Below are positions 21,294 to 32,882 of a stretch of DNA of 64,000 nt, piece after piece. Position 1 is the stretch's first letter. The number at the start of each line of letters is the position of its first letter. The position numbers were made by a program, and so were the translations under genes. The DNA is from Leptodontidium sp. MPI-SDFR-AT-0119 (taxonomy: Eukaryota > Ascomycota > Leotiomycetes > Helotiales > Leptodontidiaceae), in the NCBI GenBank assembly GCA_020726505.1, contig JAHLEZ010000013.1, positions 248,001 to 312,000 of the forward strand. The letters run 5' to 3'. The notes below the pieces were generated by a model. It worked only from the letters and a program-made list of their open reading frames with translations, made no database searches and was not told where the DNA came from.

Positions 21294-22759
21294 TCAAGCA
21301 ATCGGCGCCCCAAGAGCTTCAGCCTCCCTAATATACCTCTCCCAAATCTCAATCGTCTCCCCATAAAACTCCACATGCGCATCTGCCAGCCCCCCAAACT
21401 GGGTCTTGAACTCAATTCGCTTGATCCTCTCGAAATCCTGCACCTCCCTCACGACCTCCTCATCAAACGCTTCAGTCGTCTTCTTCGCCTCCTCGACCTC
21501 ACGGGTAAGTTCCTCGATGCGGATCTCTAGACGACGGAGCCGTTCGCGCTTCGATTGGATGGGGTCCACGCCCCGTACGTCTTCGATCTTGCGCTGGATG
21601 AAACCCCCTGGACCACCGGTGCTGCCGCCGTGAGACGCGGCGAGAATATCGCGGTCGGAGGTATTCTTGGTGAGATATTCAGTCAGCTGCTCGAAATCGA
21701 GCTGTTTCTGTTCCCGTGCTTTGAGGAGGTTCTTGACTGCTGAGCTGTAGGCTTGCATGTCCCGGAGACTGCCAAGGTAGTCCTGATCCGTGTGCTCTTT
21801 CAACCGCCTCATACCGCCAGAGGTATCCTCCACACTGTGAGCGAAGTGGTTGACCGATTCCTCAACACCGGGTTCTAGTAAAACCAGCTTTTGGAATTGC
21901 TCGGCTAGTTCCTTGAAATCCGTCTCCAGATCGCCTTCGCGGCGGGCTACTCTTGCTACGATCTTCTCCACATGTCCCAGATCCTCGTCGAGCTTGTCGG
22001 ACTTCTCTCTCACTTCGATAAAGCGCTTGTCTGGTTTGTGGACCTTGGTAAAGGCGTTGATGAATGTGTCCGTGAAGTTGTCGAAGACTCCTGAAGCGCC
22101 TTGCTCAGAAGCGGAACCTCCTCGCTGGGGCCGGGATTTCATAGTAGCATTCCAGTCCGTGCTTTCGAGGAATATGATAAGTAGAGCACTCCTCCGCAAC
22201 ACAGGATGAAGTGCCAAACGGGCGAGGAATCGATGGAGGGAGTTGGCTCTGCGCTGAGTAAAGTCTGGACCAAATCGATCACCACGGACATATTCCATCT
22301 TATGCTTATCTGGTAACGGAGGGACCGCACATGCTGGATATTCCTTATTCAATGTCTTGTATAGGAAGACGAAATCGGTAAACCGTCTGCGAACAGTCGT
22401 TGTTGGCTTCTGGAAGGAGGGGAAGGTAGTCTGGCTGGGTCAGCTTTGAGTAGGAACCGTAACACGTCCATACTGACATTGGTGGTAACCAGATATGAGA
22501 CGTAGGCATCTTTTGTACCATCGTTCTCCTTGATGGGTTGCGTGACAGTGCATTCCAAAACTCCTTCTCCTACGCCCGCGAGATCCATCGCATCCGCATG
22601 TCGCCCAAGCGGTCCACCACCACTGCCACGTCTCTTGCCATTTGTATTTCCCGACCCATCATCCTCAGCTTCACCCCCGGGACTGGTAACAACTGGTCTC
22701 CCTCCACGGCCGGCTGGGTCGTTCTGCCATGAGATGTTGGCAAAGTCGTCGTTCTCCAT
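21294..22759 (-). CDS. SNX4: Sorting nexin 4 / autophagy protein Atg24
   Basis: PI3P-binding sorting nexin that works in endosome-to-Golgi retrieval and selective autophagy. Exons 22759-22478 and 22409-21294 (68-bp intron) give 465 residues. An acidic, Gly/Ser-rich N-terminus is followed by the PX domain (about 65-180), with ECTVTQP, the spliced TVRRRFTDFVFLYKTL, YPACAVPPLPDKH and RRANSLHRFLARL. The C-terminal half is a BAR-type helical region with long heptad-like stretches (RKIEDVRGVDPIQSKRERL..., EELTREVEEAKKTTEAFDEEV). The junction TTN|KPTTTVRRRFTDF restores the PX core, and the domain order and linker match Snx4/Atg24. The next gene upstream, LETM1, is on the same strand 550 bp away. Confidence 0.9.
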
Positions 22760-23309
22760 CTCGACGGCGGATCTGCGCGGGGCAGTCGGGATGTCGGGCG
22801 CAAGAGCTGGATTCAGTGACTGGAGATGTAAGGTTGGGAATAGGTGGAGATTGTTTCTTTGTTGAATCTATGATCGCTTGTATGTCATATTTTGAAGAAG
22901 CTTAGAAAGTAAACAAGAAGCTGTGGTTGAATGAGCTAGGAGCTTGCAAAGCTTGAGCCGTCGTCATTGAGGGCATCCGCGCCTTGTAGCCTGGTTCCCT
23001 GCCCTGCCCTGCCCGCGCTTGGCGAGCCCAAAGAGACGACGACAGCTGACTCAGTTGAAAACCGAAACACTTCACATGTGTGACTTACGACGTCAATATG
23101 AGAAGGCACATTGGATGAGTTGGATATTTTTTTCATTGAATCTTTTACAATGCTGATTTAACAGAATTTCAGCAATTCTAGCGGGGTTTCTGTTCTCTGT
23201 TCTCTAAGATTTGTTCCCGTCCATTTATCCATGCATGCCCCATCCCAGAATGCTATACAATAACAACAAAGGAAACCTGCGGGTAGTCGCATATGCGCTG
23301 GCTAAGAGT
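22760..23309. other. Intergenic, no gene seen
   Basis: Upstream region of SNX4 and 3' flank of LETM1; holds a short CCCTG repeat at about 22998-23014. Confidence 0.5.
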
Positions 23310-25027
23310 CTAGGAAGACTTCTTCTCTGCAGCAGCCTCCATTTTCTTCACCTCGGCAGCTTCCTTCTCAGCCTCAATTGCCTCGCTGACTGAACTCTTC
23401 TCGGCATCGGTGGATGCGGCTTGTAGTCTGCGCTCCTCCTTCTCGTCGATATCTTCATCGTCACGAGGAGTGGCTCGGCCGGAAGTCTTGTTCTCGTTGT
23501 CTTGCTCGTTCTCCTCCTCGATGAGCTCTTGTTGCTCCTTGAGAACCTCAAGACGTTGCTTGTTGGTTGCTGCTCCCTCTGCATTGTGAACCTCGAGTTC
23601 AATCTCGTGGAACAACTCCTCCGGAATAGATGACAAGACACCAGTCAAAGCATCAATTTGGGTGTTGAATTCAGAGTCAGCCTTGCCTTGAGCATACATG
23701 AATGCATTGCTCAACACCAAGAGTGTTGATGGAACACCATGCTTGAGTCTGAGATCCAACCAGGCTTGCAAATCATCCCGTAGACGGCCAGGAGAGACAC
23801 CGTGGGTTCGGAGACCACGACTCAAGCAGGCGATTTGAAGTTCTGGGACTGACAAGCTCTCAACGCCTTCGTAGCTGATGGCACGGTCATCTCTCTTGAT
23901 TTGTCTCATACGATGACGAATCTGATATCGAAGCATCATATCGGTTCCGAAAGTGTTCAAGTTCATGTATCTGCACATTCCCACCAGTTGTGGTCTAGAC
24001 AAGTTGTCCAAGGTCAAATCATCCTTGAAGATCTTACAGACATTGATAACCTCGGAAGCCGAAGGAGTCTCCCCAGTTGCGCGGACTTTGCGGAAGAATT
24101 GCGTGAACTCATCTCTCTGAGCATTTGCCGGGCTAAGAGGCAATCCTGTCTCCTTCAAGGTATTTCGAAGGAAGTTGCTGACCTCTTTCCGGGTGGCTCT
24201 GAGGTTGGTAGCCTTCTTGTCTTTCGATGACTGTCCTTCGTATGTGCTGGGTAGAAGGTTGGGGAACAACTTCAACGCAACTGGAAGTAAAAGTTCGGCG
24301 AATGGAACCAAAACGAATACAGAGAAGGGAACCAGTCGTCCGATATCCTGAACTGTTCTCTGGAGTTGCCTGTGTTCTCTTCGGCTGAGTTCGTATCCAG
24401 CAGCCATCTTGATAGCCAATCGTGAACTGATCTTGACCTCCGTTGCCAGCAACTTCGTTCCATCCCAATAATGCTGAGCCTCCTTTTTGATCTTCTGTCC
24501 CAGGGTCAACTTCTTCTCTTCCTTCTTCACATCCTTCTTCTCAACCGCTTTCTCATTTATGCCCGCTAACTCCGAAAAGCTTTGAGACTCCGTAGCATCT
24601 GTCTTCGGAACCGCAGTTGCGATGTCGTTTGGAACAGGTGCAAGCTCTTCTTTTGCCTGGTTTAATGCCTCCTTTGTGTTGGCCTTGGGTGGATTCTCAG
24701 AGTCTTTCAGCGGCTTCTTTGCTTGCTGGGCGTTGAATCCTGGCGGCGGGACATTCGAACCAGGTCCATGTGTATGTGTATCGGTCGAAACGCTTCTGAG
24801 AGGAATGAGGATGGCCAAAGCCGGCATCATCGCTGGCATGTTTCGTGCATTGCGACGGAGGTAGGCTGTATAGGCAGACGACGGACCGGTTCGAGGCAGA
24901 GCACGAGCTACATGGTCATCCTATTAGCACAACACTATAGAAGTATCTCCAGAGCCAGGAGTGCTTTACCTCCACCCATGAATGAGGATTGCGCCGCATT
25001 GCGGACCAGTCTTGAAGAGGCGCTCAT
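23310..25027 (-). CDS. LETM1-domain protein of the inner mitochondrial membrane (Mdm38-like)
   Basis: Ribosome-binding inner-membrane protein needed for mitochondrial K+/H+ balance and translation. Exon 1 (25027-24970) and exon 2 (24907-23310), separated by a 62-bp intron, give 551 residues. The small first exon supplies a mitochondrial presequence rich in Ser/Arg (MSASSRLVRNAAQSS), continued after splicing by RALPRTGPSSAYTAYLRRNAR. One membrane segment (LVPFSVFVLVPFAELLLPVALKLFP) precedes the LETM1 ribosome-binding-like domain (LSRPQLVGMCRYMNLNTFGTD, SYEGVESLSVPELQIACLSRGLRTHGVSP). The C-terminus is a charged coiled coil (KEQQELIEEENEQDNE). It is head to head with a mitochondrial-type adenylate kinase gene. 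Confidence 0.92.
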
Positions 25028-25943
25028 GGTCAATAGCGAATGTCTCGTCAACAAGACTCTTCGGCTGGTATGGTATGGTCGCAACAATTATCGTAAATAG
25101 ACGGGATTCTCAACGGCGATGAAGAATCAAGTGGATAACATTGTAAGTTGATGAGGGAGTGTTCAGCGATGTGCTTACAGAGCGGACGGACCGAGACACA
25201 GCAGACGGACAGACATGTGTTCCAATAAACATTCTGGAAGATTTCAGCAGCCACGTGATTTCGCCACATGCGGACGTCATTCCCCTCCCCTGCAGAAGTC
25301 TCGAAGGGGGCATATTCCGTCGAATATTGTTTATTTTGATCTTCATCGAGGTAGATCGTTCTACAAAATATGCTTTGCTTATCCCGACAATTTAGCTGTT
25401 CCAAACACGCATTCAGGTACAGTTTCAGGGGTAAGAAGACGATCCTCAACATCAAGCTGTTGGATCTGGGGTTGCCAAGACTAATGGCTGGCGGAGCTCA
25501 ACCAAATCAGCAGCCAGCCCAGCTCAACTCGGTTCGGCGCCCGGCGATATGGTCGGTGCTGTGATTCCTGCTTTCCCCGCTCATCGCATCATTTTTTAGA
25601 TTGTGATTGTCTGTCTTCGGTTGATATCAACAATCATCCCATCTATTAGACCGACTGTCTTTGTAACAACACCTCTTTCTTCTCTCCTTCACTCTTCGTA
25701 TATCCTCACTCTTCAATTTCTCCCTATTCCAGTATTCACCATGGATATATCTTAGTATCGGCGTTCAGAGGTTTGCTGTAGACAATCGTCAAGCTTGCCA
25801 GGCGCAGGCGCAAGTCAGATCGACCCATTGCACCGGACTCGAGCTTCGGCCCCAAGGAACGGACAAGATAGACAAGAAGCACCCTCCCCCCTATTTAGGA
25901 GAATCAACAAAGGCATACCGGGCTTTGAGAAGAATAGAAAAAC
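25028..25943. promoter_or_regulatory. Divergent promoter region LETM1 / adenylate kinase
   Basis: The 916 bp lie between two divergent genes for mitochondrial proteins. A pyrimidine-rich tract at about 25660-25740 is typical of a fungal transcription start region, which is followed by a short upstream ORF (separate entry). Confidence 0.45.
25741..25755 (+). promoter_or_regulatory. Upstream ORF of four codons in the adenylate kinase leader
   Basis: ATG GAT ATA TCT TAG in a strong start context (TTCACCATGG), about 190 nt upstream of the main ATG at 25944 and downstream of a CT-rich tract. If the transcript starts in that tract, ribosomes would meet this ORF first, so it could lower translation of the kinase. 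I tested simple splice paths that would fuse it in frame to the kinase and found none. Confidence 0.45.
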
Positions 25944-26801
25944 ATGAGGTTATCCAAAGCTGCACGCATTATCTTGGTCGGCGCACCGGGCGTTGGGAAA
26001 GGTACCCAAGCAGAGAGACTTCTTGGTCGCTTTCCTCAGCTGTCCGCCATCAGCTCTGGAGATCTTCTGCGAGACAATGTCAAGAATCAAACTCCTCTCG
26101 GTACGTTTTCAATCTTGTCTCAATTCCAAAGCATTGCTGATAGATAAACAGGTATCAAGGCCGCAAGTACAATGAAGTCCGGCGCCCTCGTCCCCGACGC
26201 AATGATTCTCCGTCTGATCCTCCACGAACTCAAGACTCGAGGATGGTTATTCCCAGCCGGGCAACAACCCCTAACCCTCAACTCAACCTCTGCGGCCGCC
26301 GCGCATCAAGATTTCGATACCGATTTCTACGTCGAGCAACCCTCTCTCGCGAACATATATCCCCCGCCCCAAACCTCCGACGACCCCTCGGCATCCTTCA
26401 TACTCGATGGATTCCCCCGAACCGCCGGACAAGCTACGCAACTAGACGCCTTGATACCTATCAATCTTGTGGTATCCCTTAAGACGCCTTTCGAGGTTAT
26501 TTTGGAGAGGATCGCGGGAAGATGGATACATGCCCCCTCAGGCCGATCATACAACACCACATTCCATGCACCGAGAGTACCCGGGAAAGACGACCTGACA
26601 GGTGAACCTCTGACAAAGCGCGAAGACGACGACGAGGAGACATGGAAAGCACGATTAGAGAAATTCAAAGAGACGAGCGAACCTTTATTAGAGCACTACG
26701 CCAAGAAGGGCGTGTTGTGGGAGGTAGAGGGTAATAGCAGCGACGAGATAAGTCCGAAACTGTACGAGGAGTTCGAGAGGCGGTTTGCGCTTGGTTCTTA
26801 G
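25944..26801 (+). CDS. ADK2: Adenylate kinase, mitochondrial GTP:AMP phosphotransferase type (ADK2)
   Basis: Interconverts nucleoside mono-, di- and triphosphates; the long-form kinase of the mitochondrial matrix. Exons 25944-26100 and 26152-26801 with a 51-bp intron give 268 residues. The P-loop GAPGVGKGT spans residues 13-21, [10 protein letters not shown] follows, and the junction restores [19 protein letters not shown] of the AMP-binding region. [10 protein letters not shown] is the classic kinase signature. The lid ([38 protein letters not shown]) is the long type. A glutamine/proline insert between about 85 and 125 ([18 protein letters not shown]...) is unusual compared with compact kinases. 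The N-terminus ([12 protein letters not shown]) is short but basic, as in yeast Adk2, which is imported without cleavage. Confidence 0.9.
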
Positions 26802-28846
26802 ATCGGCCTTCTACGTCTACTTCTATTGTTATTATGGGTTTGGGCTTTTTTTTTTGTTGCGGTGGCGTTTTTAATTCTTGGGACGGATGAGAATGGGACG
26901 GGAGGGCTGGTTCTGTATGATACTTGTAATGCAAGAGGCAGGGTTGGAGGCATTTCCCAGCGTCTCCCCTTTTTCCTGGAATAGGATCCAGACTTGAAAT
27001 GACAATCCATTATTACTCTCCAGTCCGTTGGACGTTTCTATTTGAAAGCTGTGCCTGGCTAGGCGTCTGGGAGCTCTCTGTTTTCAGTGGTCAGATGTGA
27101 TATCTGGAAACCCTTCCACCTCCTTTTCATGGACTGACTGCCTCGTATTTTTTAACACTTAGTCCTGTCAGCGCCGTTATTTCATCCCTAACCCCGATCT
27201 CATCCTACGCAATGATTTCGTCTCAGACATACAACTACTGGTTAACCATTACCTGCTACCCTTGTCTTACAGTGCACCAAGCCTCCCTTGCCCCTCTTCA
27301 CACTTCTCCAAAAGTCGATTCAAAGCACTGTATCTTTCTCATTACTTTATTAACAGGCCTCCTTGTCCCTTTTGCCTGTAGGAGTCAAGACCTCCAGCTC
27401 CTTTTCTACTGCAGGCTAGACCTACTAGACGCCCATCTTGCATCACCGGCTTTCTTTCCCTTCTCCCTTTCATCTCTTTCAACGGGGCGAAAGTGATAAA
27501 TTTGCACAGAACCCACCAGTCTCCGCTACCCAGGCCAAAAAAGTCTCGTTACGACAACTAAAACTGACCGAGACGTAAGATCTTACCATATCCTTTGTCC
27601 CAAATCGCTTTTGATGATTCGATACGACCGACTTCTTCATATGATGCGATAGGGAAACTGGGGAGAAATTTGATTGGCCCGTGAAAGGCAGTGAAGGGTC
27701 TGGGGAATGGAAACCGCTTATAGTTTGATGGGACAAGTCCGCAGCACTTCATATATGTTCCTGTCAAGGATTTGAAGGAACGGTATGAGAGCAGCGGAAA
27801 CTGGCCAAGGAGAATTTGTTTGTGTTGTATGGAGAGCTGGAGGGTTTGTGGGTTTGTGGGGAAGATCGGGGAGAAGTTAGGTTGGTGAGGAGAAGGGACG
27901 GTGGTTGATCGTTGGGGATTTGAGGAAGGCCATTGTGGGGTTGAGGGGGAGGGAAGTGGAGTTGGGAGAAGGTGATAAAGGAGACTGCTGAGCAGGGACT
28001 TGGGAAGAGGAGGAGAGAGGTGGTTAGTGAGGATGAGATTTTAGGTGGGAATGCGAGGATCAAGGACGAGAGCGAAGGATTGATGGTTGACTTCTGAAGA
28101 ATGGATTCCTCGAGACTTCTGATTTTAGATTTCGATGTTTTTGATGCACATCTCCTCTGATGTCTTGTTGTATAGTTTTGATTTGATACGCTATCGAAGG
28201 CAGGTTCGATATCTCCTTCGAGTAGAGTTAAGCGACGGTAAAAGGGGGGAGAATGCGGCGAATGCAAAGCTCAGGCCGAAACTGTTGATTGGGTATTGAA
28301 TTAGCAAGGTAGCTAGCTGCATGAAGTTCTCAAGAAATCTGTACTCCCAGGCTCCCTTCCACCGCATGATCTGGTGGCTTAGTGCTGCATACACTGCGTA
28401 ACTCCATCAATCACATTACCACTCCATCATCAACCACCACTGACTTAATAACCATCAGCCTTCCCCGATACATGCAGTCAAGTACCAATAAAACGATCCT
28501 CGAAGCGCTCTCACTGATTCCACATCCGCCTGCATCGCTTGGCGAAATCCCGTAAGCAAAGACCAGCAAATCCCGCAAATCCCGACCATGCACCAGCTGC
28601 TTAGTACTGAGCAACACCCACAAACCCCAGCTCCTCGTAACGAGCTTGGGCTTTGTCTCTTTCTCTTCCTCCGGGGAAGAGCTGGGGTTTAATTTGAGGC
28701 TTGTATTGACGTCGAGGGTGTGCGGAAGTTGTGCAGGAATGTTCTATTGCTTTGCTTTGTCATGCATCATCGTCACTTCACACCAACCACACCAAGCTTG
28801 ATCCGGCCTCACTCAACTGATATATACTCCACCCCTACTGCCCAAG
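26802..28846. other. Long intergenic stretch, no supported gene
   Basis: About 2 kb. Open frames on both strands are low complexity (Ser/Pro-rich on the - strand, Gly-rich on the + strand near 27800-28250, caused by strand-asymmetric GT/AC-rich sequence). The last part is the upstream region of the PNPOx-FAD gene. I recognise no RNA or mobile element. Confidence 0.45.
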
Positions 28847-30823
28847 ATGGAGGTCTTAACTTCATCATACATCTCAACGATCCCTTTCTTGAATAGTTCC
28901 ATATCTTTCCCCTCGTCTTTTTCACATAATACCTACGACATGTCGTTCGGATCTAGGAGTCTGCCTTGGAATAAAGGCGAGAAGGAGATGCATAGAATCA
29001 TGCATGTAGCAGGACAAGGGAATCCGAATTCGCCATTCTTGTCTCCTGGTGCGGGATACATGGTCCAAGGCGCTCCGTTACTGGCGCTCGGGACATTGGA
29101 TGATCAGGATCGGCCGTGGACGACGATCTGGGGAGGAGATCCGGGGTTTGGGAGACCGGTTGCAAAGAATGTGATTGGGATTAAGACCGCTGTGGATAGG
29201 AGGTTTGATCCTGTTGTTGAGGCTTTAATCGGGGGTGCGGATGAAGGCGAGATTGTGAGAGAGGAAGGAGAGGGAAGAATGGTGGGCGGGTTGACGATTG
29301 ATCTTGAGTCGAGGATGAGAGTTAAGTTGCATGGGCATATGATTGCTGGTGCTATGGAGGGCAACGGTGATAGAGAGAAAGGGGTTGGTCAGATGCAATT
29401 GGTTGTGAGCATCAATAAGAGTGTCGGTATGTAAATCCACCAAAATTGCTCTCCCACGATCAAGTGCTAACAATCTACAGGCAATTGTCCTAAATATCTT
29501 AACTCGAAACGCATCGTTCCGTTCACGCCGCAGCCAAAACTTATCTCAGACTCGTCTCAACTTCCACCAGAAGCGTTATCGCTGCTCAACAAAGCTGATA
29601 TGTTTTTCATGTCCTCCTCTGACGGTTCGGAGGATGTGGATACAAATCACCGCGGAGGACCCGCTGGTTTCGTCCGAGTAATCTCAAACGATGAATCAGG
29701 AGCCGTGATCGTATACCCCGAATATTCTGGTAACAGAATGTACGAAAGTCTCGGCAACCTTAAGATGAACCCCTTCGCTGGGATTACGGTACCTGATTTC
29801 GATACAGGGGATGTGTTATACCTGACAGGGAAGACTGAAATCCTCATCGGCAAGGAAGCCGGTGCGGTATTGCTGAGGTCGAACCTTGCTGTGAAAGTCA
29901 CGATTACTTCGGCGCGGTTCGTGGAGAAGGGTCTTACTTTTACAGGAATACCCGAGAAATTATCCCCTTATAACCCACCTGTCAGGTATGCTGCGAACGA
30001 GAAGGTGGCGCATGTCAATGTCTCAGAGGAGAACCTCAATCACGCAACACTTCTCAACACCACCAAACTCACACCTACAATATCTCGCTTCCGCTTCAGC
30101 ATCGAAGATCCTGACGCCATCGCAACTTGGAAACCAGGACAGTATGCTACCCTGGCTTTCGAGGATTATCTTGACCAGGGATATAGCCATATGCGAGACG
30201 AAGATCCTCAATCTCTGAACGATGATTTCCTTCGGACTTTCACCGTCTCGAGTCCTCCGTCATCATCAAACAAGGAATTTGAACTCACCATCCGAAAAAT
30301 AGGGCGTGTAACAAATTTCCTCTTCGAGCAGCAACGACGCGCGAAACTGAGGGGTGGATTTCAAGTCCCGCTGAAGGGCTTTGGTGGAGAATTTCGCTTC
30401 GCGAAAAAAGAAGCTGGTGGTATCATCCCGGTTATTGCGGGTGGTATTGGAATTACGCCTCTATTAGGACAGATTGATAGTATGGATTTGAAACAATTGA
30501 GATTGCTTTGGGGGATTGGTATTGAGGATATTGGACTTGTGGCTGATACTTTGAAGAGGTATCCTCAACTTGTTGGGTCGACGACGATATTCTTGTCGGG
30601 CGAGGATGCGGATTTGGAATTAGAGGAGTTGAAATTATTGAAGAAAGCGGTGGAGACCGGAGTTCGGATTGAAAGGAGGAGGGTTGGAGAGGAGGATGTG
30701 GCCAGGGTCAATGAAGAGGAGGGGGTGGATGAGTGGTATATGTGTGTTGGCCCGAGGCTGAAGAGCTCGATATTGAATTGGCTAGCGGGTAGACGAGTCG
30801 TGTATGAAGATTTTGGATACTGA
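28847..30823 (+). CDS. PNPOx-like and FAD/NAD(P)-reductase fusion protein
   Basis: Two exons, 28847-29426 and 29481-30823 (54-bp intron), give 640 residues. The N-terminal half has a pyridoxamine-phosphate-oxidase-like split barrel (FLSPGAGYMVQGAPLLALGTLDDQDRPW ... IVPFTPQPKLI, then MFFMSSS and HRGGPAGFVRV). The C-terminal half is a ferredoxin-reductase-like module: a beta barrel ending in LRTFTVSSPP (flavin site), then IIPVIAGGIGITPLLGQI (nucleotide site), and the terminal CVGPRLKSSILNWL...VVYEDFGY. No [2Fe-2S] domain follows. A second ATG (28940, MSFGSRSLPWNKGEKEMH) opens the conserved part and may be the real start. Such fusions are found in fungi and bacteria; the substrate is unknown. 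Confidence 0.85.
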
Positions 30824-31175
30824 GAATAGAGAATAAAAGAACATAAAGCAGAGAACAAAATAAAGATTCGATATGCACAAGTCAAACATAATGTTCTTGG
30901 CATTCAACAAGCTAAGCGAGCGAAAAAGGGGCAAGCAAGTGGAGGTCCACAACCCCGCTAAGCTTTCAAACTCCACAATCAAAGTCTCTTCACCGCCACT
31001 TTTTACTGGAGAGCTTTCTAGATTCGTCCCGTATCCATTGGATTTGTGCAGAGAATCATTTTTCATTGGTTTTATGCAAGCTTCATAGCAGTAGGTTGAT
31101 CCACCTACCACGGCGAAAGATTTTTCCCCTGATAATTATCCAGATAGCAACACTCCTTCACATTCAGATGATCAA
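30824..31175. other. Intergenic, no gene seen
   Basis: 3' flank of the PNPOx-FAD gene up to the tRNA. Confidence 0.5.
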
Positions 31176-31256
31176 GGCGGCTTGGCGGAGTGGTTAACGC
31201 GATAGACTAGAAATCTATTTCTTTCGGGAGCGTAGGTTCAAATCCTGCAGCCGTCG
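31176..31256 (+). tRNA. tRNA-Ser (AGA anticodon)
   Basis: Folds as a tRNA. The acceptor GGCGGCT pairs with AGCCGTC (one G-T pair) and G follows as discriminator. The anticodon stem ATAGA/TCTAT encloses the loop CTAGAAA with anticodon AGA. The T arm is GTAGG TTCAAAT CCTGC. The extended variable region (TTCTTTCGGGAGC) marks it as class II, as expected for serine. No intron. The CCA end is not encoded. Confidence 0.93.
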
Positions 31257-31871
31257 ACAGACCGACTGAATGAGCTCTTCGGAGCAAATCTTTTTGCCTT
31301 CGTTCGACATGTCGTTGAAGCATTTCCATGCCCAGAAGTATACTCTAGAAGTCTATGTTTCTAGTAACGCTTATACAAAAATGCCTTCTTAAGTAATATC
31401 ATTTCAGGGTCCTTTTTTGTTTTACTTTTGCTTATTTTCTAGTTTCTACCGTGACTGAAGTTCGGGTCCAATCCACAGGGGTTGTGACTTTTGTGGACCC
31501 CTTCTTGCAGTTTGTTGAGTTGTTCGCTGTTGCCAACTAAGTCTCACATGCCGGACTATTCATGACAAGGTGGAGTAAAGATACACATTGCCTGGTGGCG
31601 CAGAACCTATATACCATGCAAGTCATTCTTCAAAATGAAGTTCCGTATCAGTTAAAGGGCCAGTAGACTCCATTCCTTAATTAGTTCAGAATTAGAGAAG
31701 GACAAGGAGTGTATCTCAATATGTAGCTGCTAGTGCTCAGATCATTGATATAGGTGCGTTAATTGTAATAAATTTCCCCTACTCTTCCCGTTGTGTGCAA
31801 CCTTTTGAACCCAATGATAAAGTTCAACATAAGTGCCAAGCCGCCCCGAGGTAAAACTTCAGACAATACAC
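31257..31871. other. Intergenic, no gene seen
   Basis: Downstream of the tRNA. A T-rich tract at about 31411-31425 could serve as the Pol III terminator only if transcripts run on; nothing else is recognised. Confidence 0.4.
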
Positions 31872-32882
31872 TTATTCACCTAATAAAAACTCAGAAATCA
31901 CTTTGAGATAGTTCTCTTTCTCTTCATGCACCGGGCAGTGGGTGCTGTTTTCAAGCTTGACCCACTTGACGTCCTTGATACCGTCCACAAACGGCTTAAC
32001 AGCTTCATCACTTGCGCCTTCATTCACTCCGTTGATCACCAAAGTTGGAGCTTCGATTCCTTTCGCAGCTTCAGCAGCAGACCAGTTCTTCATTATCCCT
32101 CGGGACTTGAACTCGTCCGGACCGGACCTAGGCTTATCAGCTTAACGTCTAACACATGTTCGTCTCATCCTTATATGAAAGGGAAAAACTCACATAGTCA
32201 TCGCAACTGTATCATCCTTTCCAGCCCACGCAAGACTTTCAAAAACCTCAGCCGGCATAGGATCAACCGTAATCAAATGCCTCGCAAAAAAGAACATAAC
32301 GGCTTCCTCATACTCCTTGCTCTCCCAATCTTCAGCCTCCTCGCCTTTCTTCAATTCCGCCTCCACGTCCTCCGGCAACAAGTTCCGATACGAAGCATAA
32401 GCCCTCTCCCACGCGTTGAGATCAGCAGGCGAGTTACTCAAGATCAATTTTCGTAATCCCTTTGGCTTCCGGATCCCAGCCCATTTCGACCCCATCATCC
32501 CGCCCCAACTCTGACCAAGTACATCATATTCCCTCAAACCCAGACCTTTAATCAAATTATCCAGCTCATCCCAAAATAGCTCCTCTTTCCAGAAAGTTTC
32601 GTCGCCTTTTGTTTCCGGCAAGTGGGTCGATTTCCCGTTTCCGATCTGGTCATAGAAGATAACTGGAATTTGATGTCGTGACCAAAGTTCCTGCATCGGG
32701 AGGAGATAGTCGTGGCTAAGTCCTGGACCGCCATGAAGGACAACGAGGGGTATTCGAGAAGTTGCCCCTAAGGGCCCAAATATTTTGTACCAGGTTGCAC
32801 ATTCCTTGTCAGTTCCTGGTGCGGAGAACAGGATGGTTCCTTCCGTGATGAGATCGGGAGAGATATCGGTTGTCGAAGCCAT
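31872..32882 (-). CDS. Alpha/beta hydrolase, proline iminopeptidase-like (S33)
   Basis: Exons 32882-32194 and 32127-31872 (66-bp intron) give 314 residues. The oxyanion motif HGGPG is at residues 50-54, followed by a DQIGNGKS loop; the nucleophile Ser125 sits in GQSWGG. The second exon supplies the acid (Asp in NEGASDEAV) and the His in STHCPVHEE. This arrangement fits the proline iminopeptidase / L-amino-acid amidase group, which releases N-terminal residues or hydrolyses amino-acid amides. No signal peptide, so probably cytosolic. Splicing at AT|G (Met) restores VAMTM|SGPDEF. It lies about 860 bp from the hexose transporter gene on the same strand; I infer no functional link. Confidence 0.87.

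Noticed and set aside
21406..22209. Serine-rich plus-strand frames over SNX4
   Set aside because: Antisense to the BAR-region coding sequence.
27764..28267. 167-codon Ser/Pro-rich minus-strand frame
   Set aside because: Low complexity, no homologous motif, complementary to a G-rich strand; no splice or domain support.
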